Positions 43,341 to 54,595 of a stretch of DNA of 64,000 bases are shown piece by piece. The notes under the pieces are model-generated. The model did not search any database. It had not been told where the DNA came from and was given only the letters and a program-made list of their open reading frames with translations. The DNA is taken from the NCBI GenBank assembly GCA_002900995.3, contig CM035309.1, positions 248,001 to 312,000 on the forward strand, in the 5' to 3' direction. A program made the position numbers and the translations under genes. Each line of letters opens with the position of its first letter. Positions within the stretch are counted from its first letter, which is position 1. The DNA comes from Ganoderma boninense (taxonomy: Eukaryota; Basidiomycota; Agaricomycetes; Polyporales; Polyporaceae).

Positions 43341-44013
43341 CTATGCTGGCGCTAGGCACATGACCGACCTCCTCCATCCACCCACATACAGGAGAAGCAG
43401 CAGGACGGGTGAGGAGGTACGATGAAACCTGGACAGCTTACTGAGGAAGACGTCTGATTCGACGACGACGTACCACTGGTCGTCACGGCCTTCAAGGAAA
43501 AGGCGTTTCTCTGGGCTGCCAGGAATAGTCAGCGGTGGCTGCTGAGACCTCTTCTTCCACGGTGAGGATTTCACCTTTGTGGTTTGAAGCTGTGGATGGC
43601 GGTGCGCAGCTTTCCAGGTTGGCTTCAAGCGCGGCAGGCCCTGGTCCGCATCCGCACGTCATTGGAGGAGGGCGTCAGAGCCGCAAGGTAATAAAGCAAA
43701 GTTAACGGAGGAAACGACACGAGTTGGAGGCGCGGACGTCCACGCGTCAAGCTGTACTATGATGTCCCGGGTTACTCCCACACTCACCTGAATTATTCGA
43801 CGCCGTTCGTAGATCCGACAAAGTTTGCGTTTGTTTTTCGATCTGTAGGGCGTTGTATGAGATGTCCCCGCTAGACAGGGTATCCAGAACCTCTGAGAGA
43901 AATGCGAGATTGCAGGTATATACGAGAAGCGCTTCAGACCACACGGGCGCCGATTTAGATCTTCTCTCGAATTCCCCGCACCTGTCGTGTAATTCACGAG
44001 GAGAGGGCTTCAA
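43341..44013 (-). other. Possible minus-strand coding remnants
   Basis: Two stretches look protein-like on the minus strand. 44013-43795 reads RELHDRCGEFERRSK, then a helical QIEKQTQTLSDLRTASNN part ending at a GTGAGT donor. 43628-43440 reads PGSPEKRLFLEGRDDQWYVV, then VESDVFLS ending at a GTAAGC. No acceptor cleanly joins them and no start codon is in place. They could be exons of an unrecognised gene or a pseudogene. Confidence 0.25.
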
Positions 44014-44202
44014 GGTTCACAAAGGGCATCGGAAATGCCCTCAGAGCAAAGAAACGTGTTCCTGTCTGTGCATAAAGGCCAGAATGAGATCCACAAGCAT
44101 AGCTCTTACACACCTTCAGCGACGCCTCCCCCCTCCCCCATCCTCCCTTTCTTCCCCCAAACACCCTCCAGAGCTGCCGAGACACCTCCACACCCCGCCG
44201 CT

Positions 44203-45807
44203 ATGGCGCCCATCGCTCAGTCCGCTCCCCAGCCGCACGCGGCCGTCCACGACCCCCTCGCAGGCGCGAACTTCACGCTCGACTCCTCCGGCGTCGCCGG
44301 TTTCTTCGGGGGCGACACCGCCGTGCACGGCATGGCGACCGTGAACCTCTTCCCCTGGCGCAAGTGGGGCGGCTGGTACAACTCGCCCGGCTCGTACGAG
44401 ATCGCGAAGCAGTACGGGCAGCTCGCAACCGCACGCATCTGCAAGGGCCTCTTCCCGGGCGGCGGCACGGACGACCCGTCGCAGCTGTTCGAGCTGAATA
44501 GTAAGGTCGGGCCCAAGTTTCTCGCAACGCGCTCGGGCTCGAGCTTCGAGCGCACAGGCCACCTCGCCGCGCTCGTCATGCGCCTCGCGCGCGGCACGAA
44601 GTACAGAAAGGTCAAGAGAGATGGGGAGGAGAGGATCACGACGCCCGCCACCGTCACCGTCATCGACCTGCCCGAGGTGCCGGACGAGACGGTCTATCCC
44701 GCGCTGTCGCACCACCACTCCGCACTGCTCGCCGTGATCCCCGTCGGCGCGAGCGTCGGCGCGTGCGTGGGCTGCGCGCTCGTCGCGGACTGGTGGAGCT
44801 TCGCGAGCATCCTCCTGGGCATGTTCGCGAACGGATGCGCGTGTTTCGTGCTCGGCTCGGGCAGGCTCACGTTCAAGCACCACATCCCGGCGCAAGGGGC
44901 ACCGCGCGGCGACGGCATCTTCATCTCCAACAACTATGGGGTCGTTGTCGTCCGCGGCAGCGAGGGGGCAGTGAACTGTCTGACGCGCGGCCGTTTCTAC
45001 TTGGAGTACGAGAAGCCCTCTCCCACCGCCTGCACGACTCCCCCGCCCAATGACAGATCGGAGAACGCGGCCACGCCTTCCGTCAACCACATTCGCACCT
45101 CTACACCGGACGACAGTCTGGATGTGGATCGTGAAAAGCAGTTAAACCGGGGCAATGGGGACGGGAATGGGGACGAGCAGGACAAGGATGGAGAAGAGAA
45201 GGAGGACAAAGATCAGAGCGACCCAGAAACTGAGAGCGCACCGCCGGGTGGGCAACCGAACAGCTTTGGAATCGGCCTCTGCTCCATCCTCCTCACTGCT
45301 CAGTTCCTCTTCCAACTCCTCCTCATCCCTCAGGGCGTCCTCTTCGGCCAGGTCATGTTCGTCTCCACCCTCGCGGTCTCATGGGGATACAACACATACC
45401 TGTCGTCCATCAACCGCGAGGACATCCAGACGGAGCTCCTTCGCCAGGTCCTCAGGCTCGAAGACAGAAGCATTCGCAAGTTCGAGTTTGGCACTTGGAC
45501 GGCGATGTCCACCTTTGCTTGTCTCGCCCTGCAGGGAAACCCGAAACATCCCCTTCCGGACGATGCGTCAATGGTCTGGGATGCGCTTCTCCCGAGCACA
45601 ACAGAGGTGTGGGCGAAATGGAGGAGAGTAGTGACCTCCAAATTGCAACTGTCGACGCCTTGGACCTTCGAGGGGAAGGACTACGAGGTAGGGGCGGAAT
45701 GGGAGGACCAGAAGCTACTGAGAGAGCTGCTTTGGGACGCACAAGTAGCCCACCGCAGATACTTGAAGGAGTACGGTACGGGGCGTGGTGGAGTGACCGG
45801 CGCATAG
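44203..45807 (+). CDS. WGGWYN-family multi-span membrane protein, copy 2
   Basis: A single exon encodes 534 aa, parallel to copy 1 throughout. The N-terminal module (LDSSGVAGFFGGDTAVHG, WGGWYNSPGSYEIAKQYGQL), the TVTVIDLP motif, the first hydrophobic pair and a VVVVRGSEGAVNCLTRGRF block are all present. The loop between the pairs is longest and most divergent (acidic, GNGDGNGDEQDKDGEEKE type). The second pair leads to YNTYLSSINREDIQTELL and a FEFGTWTAMSTFACLALQ stretch. The C-terminus keeps TTEVWAKWRR. Conservation of the N-terminal module against drift in the loop suggests selection on the former. Confidence 0.8.
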   Translation: MAPIAQSAPQPHAAVHDPLAGANFTLDSSGVAGFFGGDTAVHGMATVNLFPWRKWGGWYNSPGSYEIAKQYGQLATARICKGLFPGGGTDDPSQLFELNSKVGPKFLATRSGSSFERTGHLAALVMRLARGTKYRKVKRDGEERITTPATVTVIDLPEVPDETVYPALSHHHSALLAVIPVGASVGACVGCALVADWWSFASILLGMFANGCACFVLGSGRLTFKHHIPAQGAPRGDGIFISNNYGVVVVRGSEGAVNCLTRGRFYLEYEKPSPTACTTPPPNDRSENAATPSVNHIRTSTPDDSLDVDREKQLNRGNGDGNGDEQDKDGEEKEDKDQSDPETESAPPGGQPNSFGIGLCSILLTAQFLFQLLLIPQGVLFGQVMFVSTLAVSWGYNTYLSSINREDIQTELLRQVLRLEDRSIRKFEFGTWTAMSTFACLALQGNPKHPLPDDASMVWDALLPSTTEVWAKWRRVVTSKLQLSTPWTFEGKDYEVGAEWEDQKLLRELLWDAQVAHRRYLKEYGTGRGGVTGA

Positions 45808-48059
45808 GAATAGGACTGGGCAAGGTTGGACTCGAAGGACTGGAACCAGCGCATACATCGACACAGGAACACGCCGTTGTATTCTGACTTGCCGTCGGCT
45901 GTAGCCACGTCTGCATTTTGATTCTGCCTCATGACGACCTCCATTTAACTTCTTGTGTTGGGACAGGCAAGCATTGTACATGTACCAATCAGTACGATAT
46001 CAGCACTACAGGTGGATTTTTTCCATTAAAACTTACCGTCGACTGGCCATCCTGATCCCCGTTGCCTTATGATAAGAATTTAAAAACTATCGGGTTCATT
46101 CCTAAGTAGATGGGATGTGTAAAGTCGGGAGGCAGTTCGAAATGGTTCAAGGGGAAGGAGTCGAGGCCCGGGGATGCGTAACTCATGCGTTGTGAATTCC
46201 AAACGACAGCATGAATTACAACATGGGCCGTTAGGACGGTCGTGCTCGCTTCGAGTGCTAGCAGCTGGTGAAAGCGCAGAAAACTTGTCAAGGCGCTTCA
46301 AGGCGCGTCCGAGAGGTTGGCGCGCATGGTTGTTTAAGCGCTTGAAGCAGGTGGAGGAGGGTCCACCACCGAGTTTCGTAACGCATATTCCACTGCCCCA
46401 TTCACTACAAAAGCTTACACACATGTTCAAATATGATATTTCATTCCATACGTAAAGTTACAGAGCAATCTAACAACTTGCGACCACTCCAGAGACCAAG
46501 CTTGAGCTGAAGGAATTAGCGCTTGCGAAGCGTGAAATTTGTTCTTGTTTGTCCCAGCGAAGTGCGTTCGGGCTCCGGCCTATGGGGTATAATGCTCGCT
46601 TCGCTCGCAATAAGCCCTGTGGGCAAGCTGCAAACTTCCCGCTGTCCTTGCTCCCATCCTGGGTCCATCTCACCACTACAACAGACGAACGCACTACTGC
46701 ACACAGCGAGCTCTCAGCTTTTAGTAATATCTAGTCCTGGCACGCTTTCTCTCCGTTCTCCAATAGCAAGGGCGATTCAACCTGGGCGATCGCAAGTTGG
46801 CACCTTCCCCACAACCGTCTTCGCCGCCTTCTACTTTCTAGTGGGAGTTCTACTGCCCAACGTCGAGCTATCTAGTCGTACATCTGCAATAATGCAGCCA
46901 GGATACTATATCTATCACAGGCTTGCTAGGAGGAGGACAGAGCAAGGATGAGCGGAGTGAGTCCTCTCGCCTTTCTTGCTCGCTGTCATCCCTGTCGCCG
47001 CGTCCACTCGAAAACGAATGCTACATGAAAAGCCTGTATGTGCATTATGCATGTAAACGGCAGTTGGATGCTTTGAGACTCCCACACGCCGTTACTGCCC
47101 GTCGTTACTTTCCCTCGCGTCGGCGATGGCAATCCTCGTTGAGGACCGGCGTGCGGGCGGCGGATAGGGTGTTGTATGCGGCGCTGCAACACGTTCGCCC
47201 TCGACTTGCTGTCTGGAACACAATCCTCGTGCCCCCAGAGCGAGCGCAGGAGAGGCTGAGCGTGAATCTTGCGTTCGTGCATCATATCCGGCGAGCCTCC
47301 TCTTCCAAGTCTCTCATCACAGTTGTTCGCGTGAACCTCCACCACACTCTCGTCTATGCCGGGTCTTGAAAACACACGTGCGGGCCATCCTAACTCACCT
47401 AATGTGTCACATTGGGACTGGATGTATCCTCCGTCCTTCGGCTCGTCAAGAGACCGTTGCGCAGGCAACCCTCCCTGTATGGGGACGGACTTGTCATGTC
47501 GGCCCTCTCTCCGTCCTGGGATAGGACATCGCCTCCGGCGAGTTGCTTTCTAAGGCCCAGTCCGACGTGTGCACTTGACGGGCTGTGATAATCACGACTG
47601 GTGGATGGTTATTGGTCTCTACCTTCGTCGTGTTTGGAAATCCGATTGTGGTCGAATGCGATTGCAGTTTTCGTTCTCAAGCGCTTCAAGGCGAAAACAA
47701 GGGGTCCGTACGACGAGCGCTATGTGCTTTTGTCTCAATAAGGATTCTACGCCTTCAAGTTGCCTCCAAGCAGATAAAGTGGCCCAGCTACCGTCACCAA
47801 GCTTAAGGCTGCTTTTTTGAGAATATTCTTCAGCGCGATACAACTCCGCTCATGGTGATGACGGTATGGGCGTAGTTGGCCCCTGAATGCCTCTGCGCAT
47901 GCGATACTATTGTCTAGCTGCTTGGGTAGGGTGAACGAACTCTGAACGTGATTGGCCTGTGCACTAGATTATTTAAAGAGGAGGACAAACACTTGCTGCA
48001 CTCAGTCAACGCCCCTCTCGCAACTCGCTACTCAACTCACATCTCTCATTCTCGTCCTC
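45808..48059. other. 2.25-kb intergenic region with leader-type repeat
   Basis: No gene assembled. Around 46950-47000 lies a diverged copy of the unit-leader sequence (GAGCGGAGTGAGTCC, then CCCTGTCGCCGCGTCCA) seen upstream of other small membrane protein units. Around 47690-47740 is sequence similar to the upstream region of the type D gene at 32.1 kb. A TTATTTAAAG box lies at 47969-47978, upstream of the next gene. Confidence 0.45.
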
Positions 48060-48848
48060 ATGTCTCAAGAGACCCTCGTACCGCAGTCCAGTCTCTCGTA
48101 TTCCCCCAAATCTATCACTTGCTGGTTAGCAGCCAGACCACCGAGCGGCTACGAGGCGCTCCCGTATGAAGAAGATTTCGAGTACGACAGACACTCCGAG
48201 GATGACGAAGACGCGCAGGACGACAGCGACATGGAGCTCTGGGTCCTGGAGTCTTCTTCAGACATCGAAGCTCGCCTCGCCACCATCCCCTCCCCCGCGT
48301 CCGGGGAGCGCGATACCGAATCCGGCCGGAAGCGCGGTCCCAGCTCCCGACCCACGAGGATGCGTGGCGTCCTGCAGATGTTGATCATCCTCCTCACCGC
48401 CGGAATCCCCTTCACCTTCTTCTTCAGTGGCCTCGCTTGGCTCATCGGCGGGATCGTCCTCTGCTCGATATTCAAGGTCTCTCCTTACGACACCACGGAC
48501 TCCAGGGTGCCCTTCGAGGCGTCGATGGCCGGCGCCCCAATCGTCGCCCTCGTCGTCGGCGCGCTCGCCTTCCTCAACTTCCTTGTCCGCCGGCTGCCGG
48601 CTCGGAGTGCGCAGGCGGAGCGCCAGTACGACCCGCAGGACGACGCCATGGCCGTTGCCTTCGTGAGTGCGCCTGCGAGCGTGCTCGCGATGCCGCTGGG
48701 CTTCCTGATGATGCCGCATCTGGCGACGGAGACGTTCGGCGTGTGGCATGCGCTCGGGTGGAGCGCGACGGGGCTCGCTGTGCCAGTGGGTGGGGTCTTG
48801 CTGTTCCTCTTGCCGCAGCTATTGTGGTGCGATGCGGTGGACTTGTAG
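48060..48848 (+). CDS. Small four-TM membrane protein (type D, copy 2)
   Basis: A single exon encodes 262 aa. It begins MSQETLV like the copy at 32117 and shares GYEALPYEE, the acidic N-terminal region, SPYDTTDSRVPFEASMAGAP, and PLGFLMMPHLATETFGVW. Four hydrophobic segments occur in the same order. The basic loop between segments 2 and 3 is about 20 residues shorter than in copy 1. The leaders before the start codons are also alike. The copies are 16 kb apart with the WGGWYN array between them, so the array may have been inserted into, or co-duplicated with, an older membrane protein cluster. Confidence 0.75.
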   Translation: MSQETLVPQSSLSYSPKSITCWLAARPPSGYEALPYEEDFEYDRHSEDDEDAQDDSDMELWVLESSSDIEARLATIPSPASGERDTESGRKRGPSSRPTRMRGVLQMLIILLTAGIPFTFFFSGLAWLIGGIVLCSIFKVSPYDTTDSRVPFEASMAGAPIVALVVGALAFLNFLVRRLPARSAQAERQYDPQDDAMAVAFVSAPASVLAMPLGFLMMPHLATETFGVWHALGWSATGLAVPVGGVLLFLLPQLLWCDAVDL

Positions 48849-49564
48849 AAGTACAATGCGTTGCCAACGGTCCTTCGTCATCGCTTCAAAGGAGCTGAAA
48901 TTGAAAACTTGCTCATCCCCGTAAGTAAGCCTTGGCCGCTGGGCTTCGACAATGGCATTCCATGATGAACCTGCCTGCACGGTGCGCAGCCTAGCCCGTG
49001 TCCGCGCCTTCTCCGCAACCAGTACTGACCACGCGTGTGTCGAAAGGGAGAAGGCCTCTTCGAAGTTCGAAGGAACTGAACAGCATTGCTTTCGGCTATT
49101 GGCTCGGCTGTGCCAGCGCTACAAGTTGGCTGCAAGGTTGGCACAATGCTCGCGAGGTATCTGCAGAGCCACGTCGGCGATTTGTTCTGTCCGCAACCAC
49201 CACAAAAGAGACGCAGTGCCCAGGACGTCTGTGTAGGTGAATTTGAAGGATCGGATGTCGCTCCCAAGCTGCGATTCGGGATGAGGGCAGTCGGCGCCGG
49301 TCAAGTTTCCCATATCTGTCACCGAGAATAGGAACTCACCGCATCAAGAAGCACCATTAATACAAGGTTTCCGTGTACTTACGTAGCGTTAGTAGGCAGC
49401 GCCCTCATCAGCCTCATGGCAAAGATACTAATAAAGCTCAGGCAGGCCCGTACAGGCAGGTGTCGACTCATCCTGCATCCCCCCACCACCTACCGCCACT
49501 CCCCCTCCGCGCCATCTCGACGACCTGCATGCTATTTCGCTAATTACCCGTCATTCCGACAAAA
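48849..49564. other. Intergenic region
   Basis: No gene recognised; probably contains the promoter of the next WGGWYN gene. Confidence 0.4.
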
Positions 49565-51138
49565 ATGCCACCTTTCCGTATCCCTCAGGAGCTCATCCAT
49601 CTCGCGGCGCGGTCCTCGGAGGTCCTCGACCAGCCAGAGTCCCTCGAAAAGTCCTCCTTCACGCTCGACTCCTCCGGCGTTGCCGGTTTCTTCGGTGGCG
49701 ATGGCGCCGTCTCAGGTATGGCAACTGTGAACCTCTTCAAGTACCGACGCTGGGGTGGGTGGTACAACACGCCCGGTTCCTACGAGATCGCGAAGCAGTA
49801 CGGCCAGCTCGCCAACTCGCGCTTCTGGGACGGCCTCTTCCCGGGGGCAAGCACGACCCCGCGCACCTCTTCGGGCTCGACGGCAAGGCGGGCCCGGAGT
49901 TCCTCGCTGCGCGCTCGGGCTCGAGCTTCTCGCGCACGGGGCATCTCGCGTACCTCATGGCGCGCCGGGCGCAGCGCATGCACGGGACACGCCACGACCG
50001 CGGGCGCACGACGACGCCCGCGAGCGTCACGATCATCGACCTCGACTACACCCCCGCGGAGCGCATCCAGCCGCGGCTGCGCTGGAGCGGGACCGGGCTG
50101 CTCGCGGTGCTGCCCATTGCGGCGAGCGTCGGCGCGTGCGTCATGTGCGCGCTGCTCGCGGACTGGTTCTCGTTCGCCAGCATCGCGCTCGGGATCATCG
50201 CGAGCGGCGCGGCGTGCTTCGTCCTCGGCTCCGGCAAGCTCATGTTCAAGCACCACGTCCCCGCGCGCGGCGCGCCGCCCGGCGACGGCATCCTCAAGGG
50301 CGACGGGGGCGTGGTCGTGCTGCGCGGGCAGGAGGGCGCAGTCAACTCCCTCACGCGCGGCTGCTTCTTCCTCCGCTACCAGCCCCGCCACGCTACACCG
50401 CCTCCCTCCCAGGTCCGCACGCCAGAAGACACCCTTCCCAAAAGCTCTATCGAGAACGGTCGCGCCGAAGCAATCGAGCTGCCTGCCCGCAAAGAGCGGC
50501 GTGACACCGGCGGGTCCTCGTATGCCCCGTCGGAGCCGAAGCTCGACCCGCACGTCCCGCCCGAGAGCCAGCCGCGCAACATCCTGATCGGGCTCTGCTC
50601 GGTGCTGCTCACCTGCCAGTTCCTGACGCAGCTGCTGCTGATCCCGCAGGGCTCGCTGCTGGGCCAGATCATGTTCGTCGCGTCGCTCGCGATCTCGTGG
50701 GCGTACAACACCTTCCTGTCCTCGCTCGACCGCGAGGACATCCAGACCGAGATCCTCGTCGCGGACGTGCTGCAGCTCGAGGGCGAGAAGATGCGCAAGT
50801 TCCAGTTCGGGACGTGGACCGCGATGGCCGTGTTCGCGTGCCTCGCGCTCCAGCCGGACTTAGACGAGCCCCTGCGCAGGCCGCGCAAGCTCCTCGACGG
50901 GCTCATCCCGAACGACACGGAGGTGTGGGAGCTGTGGAAGGCGGCGGTCGTCGAGAAGCTGGCCAAGTCGGCGCCGTTGCGGTTCGTGAGGGGCGATTGG
51001 GCGGTGGAGGTGCTCGACGTGGAGGAGCAGGAGCTGCTGCACACGCTTCTGAAGGACGCGGAGGCGGCGTACGACGTGTGGTCGCGCTTGCAGCCTCAGA
51101 TTCGCCCCACCACACCCGCGACGGCTGTTGAGATGTAG
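49565..51138 (+). pseudogene. WGGWYN-family membrane protein, copy 3 (single-base frameshift)
   Basis: Homology to copies 1 and 2 runs from MPPFRIPQELIHLAARSS to the stop at 51138, but it changes frame at about codon 95. The break is at a G run: 49843-49847 has five G where copy 1 has six at the matching place in GLFPGGKHDPA. Downstream everything is intact, including TVxIIDL-type motif, both membrane pairs, VVVLRGQEGAVNSLTRG, YNTFLSSLDREDIQTEIL and NDTEVWELWKA. The rest shows no further lesion, so this could be a very recent pseudogene, a polymorphism, or a sequencing error in a homopolymer. Confidence 0.8.
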
Positions 51139-51481
51139 ATGGCCACGACGTTTCTTTCTTTCAACCTTCTTGCTTCTTTCTCGCTACTTGCTGTTACGAA
51201 TGTTAAGCTCTGGAACGCTAACGCTGCTCAGGACTCGGATTCTCGCACCACGATGTACTGGCTTACGCACATACGACCTGATGTCTTGTAATATCGCGTC
51301 TCATCACACTGTAACATATCACATTAACACGTCTCAAAAGCACAAATTACATGTCCGAACCATAAGTCCTAAGTTATCAAGGAGTGGAGAGCGGTAAACC
51401 CGCGCCGCTGTACAAGTGCGCAAGCACAGCTCAGTACGATTAAGTATAACAGGATCATAGTCATAGTCCAACTCTGGCCTT
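51139..51481. other. Intergenic stretch between convergent genes
   Basis: 3' flanks only; nothing recognised. Confidence 0.4.
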
Positions 51482-52179
51482 CTACAAACCGAACTCGCGA
51501 TGGCGCGTGTACGACAGCGCACCTTTTGCGACCGACAAGACGACGTACCCGACCAGGGCAGCCGTCGCGGCGTGCAGCACGCCGCTCATGTCGTACGTCC
51601 CCCGCCCGAAAGCCGCGGACCCTGCAACGCCGATGAACGCGACGTATCGCACGTCCGGCGTGCGTTTCGCTGGAAGACATCCAACCGCGTCCCATACGCT
51701 GGTCCATTCTTCTCCTGCGTCTTCTTCAGGGTCACAGCACCCGAGTTGCAGGAGGGAGCGCAGCGTGACGATACCGATGAACATCGCGCCGCCCGCCGCG
51801 CCGATGCGCATCGACCGAGCGAAAGACATCGTGTAGTCGGGCTCGGTAGGGTACAGGGCTTGGAGGAGGGAGGCTCCTGCGGTGAAATGGAGAGCTTGGA
51901 GGAGGCAGAAGATGGCGAGGTCGAGGAGGAGGGAGACAAGAAGGACCAGGGCGATACGGGGTGGATGGAGCGGAAGCATGAGGCGGCTGGGCTGCCCGTC
52001 GGGATCGGCTCACATCGGCAGGTGGGGAGCTCGTAGGGGAGGTCAGGGTGGCAGGTATAGCTTGGCGCGGCGCACTCGAGTTGCGAGCTTCCGTCGTAGA
52101 CTGGCGGGGGGGAGGCCACTTCTCCATGGCCCGGGTCCGAGGTCGACGAGGTCGAGCGTTCGCGTCGGTAGAAGGTCAT
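51482..52179 (-). CDS. Small four-TM membrane protein with apparent frameshift
   Basis: The part from 51979 to 51482 encodes 165 aa with hydrophobic segments PRIALVLLVSLLLDLAIFCL, GAAGGAMFIGIVTL, VRYVAFIGVAGSAAFG and HAATAALVGYVVLSVAKG, in the same layout as the other small membrane proteins. Upstream, a frame from the ATG at 52179 reads a Ser/Pro-rich head with PPPVYDG and PYELPTC, typical of the family's cytoplasmic N-terminus. Head and core are in different frames and meet around 51980-52020, with no intron long enough to explain it. Either a 1-base indel has occurred, or the protein starts at 51979. It extends the family to the far side of the WGGWYN array. Confidence 0.5.
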
Positions 52180-53362
52180 TAGTTCTAGACTTTTATATGC
52201 TGAACGTTGCACAGGAGACTGCAAATAGCATATCAGTTCCGCAATGGAATGAACGACCACGATGTGAGCACACTGACCTATTAAGATTGGGTGCTCTATC
52301 AAAGATGGCCAGCGGTATCCCCGAGTGCGTCGTTATTATATAGGTCGACCGCGACTGTCCAACGAAATCAGTGATAGGTAATATGGCATTGGTATAGTCA
52401 TGAAGAGAACAAAAGAGTACGTCACCGGCCCCGCGCGCCATGGCCGTCATGACCATCTGAATAGAGCGGTCCATTCTTCCTTGGAGCCTCATGTGAGTGG
52501 ACCGACTGGCACCACAAGACATCTGAACGGTGAAACATTTCCGGCTCGGAAGGTAAAGGCGAGTCGGCTTGTATGACATGACGATGCACTCAAAGAAGAG
52601 CTTACGACGACGACGACGTTGAGTAAGTATGTAGCAGGCCTAGGACGTTGTGGCACCGCGAAGGTTTCCCAAACTTGAAGTCGTGTTTACTTACCCCGGG
52701 CCGCACCGATGGCTGTGTTGTATTACATAACATTATTGCGTGTAGCGGGTCGCGCGCGCGCACTGGGTTCTCTGCCTCTCTCACCCAGGTGCGTGGCTCG
52801 AGTCGCGTCCAATTCTGCCTTGAAATAGGTAAGTCTAGGCACTGATTTTGACTGCTCACGGGCTTGTGCCTGGTCGTACTCGCTACGAAATCTCTCGGTT
52901 CCTGGCTGCTGGAAGTCATGCTCACCCAAACTCTCTCATTCACCGTGCTGGTTCCTGGGCAGGCGCGGCTCACATCAAGCCAACATGCGCCGCGGTTGGT
53001 CCACCCCTCTTCCGTCGATTGCAAGCGGTGCGCACGAAGACCCAATCAAGGCCTGTTTAAACCTGGTTTTGCTGGTACGTGCGGCGGTCCTGGCGGATCA
53101 AATCAGTTTCAGATGGGCTGACGCGCCGCCCCTGCCGCTCTGGTGCTGTGCAGTCGGTCGAGTATAGAGATGATTGCAGTGCAATATGTTCGCATCAGCC
53201 AGGCAATCGAACAACGCGCGACCCCCTTGCCAATAATAGGGGAAATATCAAGCGTTGCGGGGATCGTCGTGCAGAATTGCTTTCTCCACCCCGGCCGCTC
53301 TCGTCGCTCACTTCGACCTTCCAACTCCACTCCTTCATCTTCAACTTTCAACTACTATTATT
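52180..53362. other. Intergenic region
   Basis: Contains TGTATTACATAA near 52718, the same opening motif as the dispersed blocks at 29.9, 33.4 and 38.0 kb, but the rest of the block is not recognisable. No gene found. The last 100 bases are pyrimidine-rich, like a promoter or leader for the next gene. Confidence 0.4.
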
Positions 53363-54595
53363 ATGAGACTCTCTTCATTCGTTTGGGGTCTCGCATCGCT
53401 CACAGCTCTCGTGTCTGCGACTCCGAACCCTCTTCCTGGAAGCAGTACGTACCGAGTCTCTCGGAGCCGTCGAGGGGCTGACATCAACTTGATCTCCTCC
53501 AACAGGTAACGTCACCTTACGTGACCCGGCGATATCATACAACGCCGCGACCAAGAAGTACTTCGTCTTCGCCACCGGGAACCACATCCCGATCTTCACA
53601 TCCCACTCCCTCAAAGGGCCCTGGATCAGAGACGGTTCCGTCCTCCCTGGCTGCACCATCATCAAGGACGTTGTGCCGTCGGGAAACTGCAGCTTGTGGG
53701 CCCCTGATGTGCACCACATCAACGGAAAGTTTGTTGTCTATTACTCTGTGTCGTCCCTCGGGAGCCAGAACTCGGCCATCGGCGTCGCTTCGAGCCCGTC
53801 GATGGAGCCGGGGACGTGGACGGACCACGGCGCGGTCGTCCGATCCAAGAAGGGTGCCGCATTCAATGCCAGTACGTCTTCTCTCTCTCCCCCTTTTCCT
53901 CGTCCTATTCTCCCTCCATCTTTGTTCCCATTTGACTCCGAGACTTTGACACAACGTTACCGTCGCAGTCGACCCGAACGTGATCATCGACTACGGCTGC
54001 CAGATCAAGCTCGGCTTCGGCTCGTGGTGGGGCGGCATCTTCCAGGTCGACCTCAACAACTCGACCCATGCGAGCGAGGCTCCCCCGGGCACGCACCTCG
54101 CCGGCGGCAACGGTCGACCCGCTGAGGGTGGCTTCACCTACAAGTCTCCCAACTCCCCCTGGTTGTACGAGTTCTTCTCTGACGGCATCACGCCCCTCGC
54201 CGGTGTACGTCTCTCTCTTTCCCCCGTCTCCCGTCTCCCCTCTTGTGTTCATGCGTATGTTCACGCTAACGCGACCCGATCCATCACAGGCGAAGACGCG
54301 CCCCGCACCCGGCACAGAGTACAAGGTGCGCGTCGGGCGCGGCCCCACCGCATCCGGGCCCTTCGTCGACAAGACGGGCGACGCGATCACGAGCGGGACG
54401 ACCTCGGGCACGATCGTGCTCGGCTCGCACGACAACGTCTACGCGCCGGGCGGCCAGAGCCTGTTCCGCGACCCGGTGAGCAACCGCGACGTGATCGTGT
54501 ACCACTACGTGCGCAACGACGACTTCGGGGGCTCGTCGTACCTGGGGATCAACTACGTCGACTTCTCGAGCGGGTGGCCCGTTCTCGTCAATTGA
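53363..54595 (+). CDS. Secreted GH43 arabinanase-like enzyme, copy 1
   Basis: Exons 53363-53444, 53506-53871, 53969-54204 and 54290-54595 give 329 aa. A signal peptide (MRLSSFVWGLASLTALVSA) precedes the mature start at TPNPLPG. The five-bladed GH43 fold is suggested by LRDPAISYN (catalytic base Asp), CSLWAPDVHHINGKFVVYYS (pKa-modulating Asp) and RPAEGGFTY (probable acid Glu), with GSWWGGIFQV and GQSLFRDP motifs. Family members of this type hydrolyse alpha-1,5-arabinan, side chains of pectin, outside the cell. Exact linkage and endo/exo mode cannot be read from sequence. The 3' half of the gene is strongly G/C-rich at third positions. It is one of a tandem pair. Confidence 0.88.
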
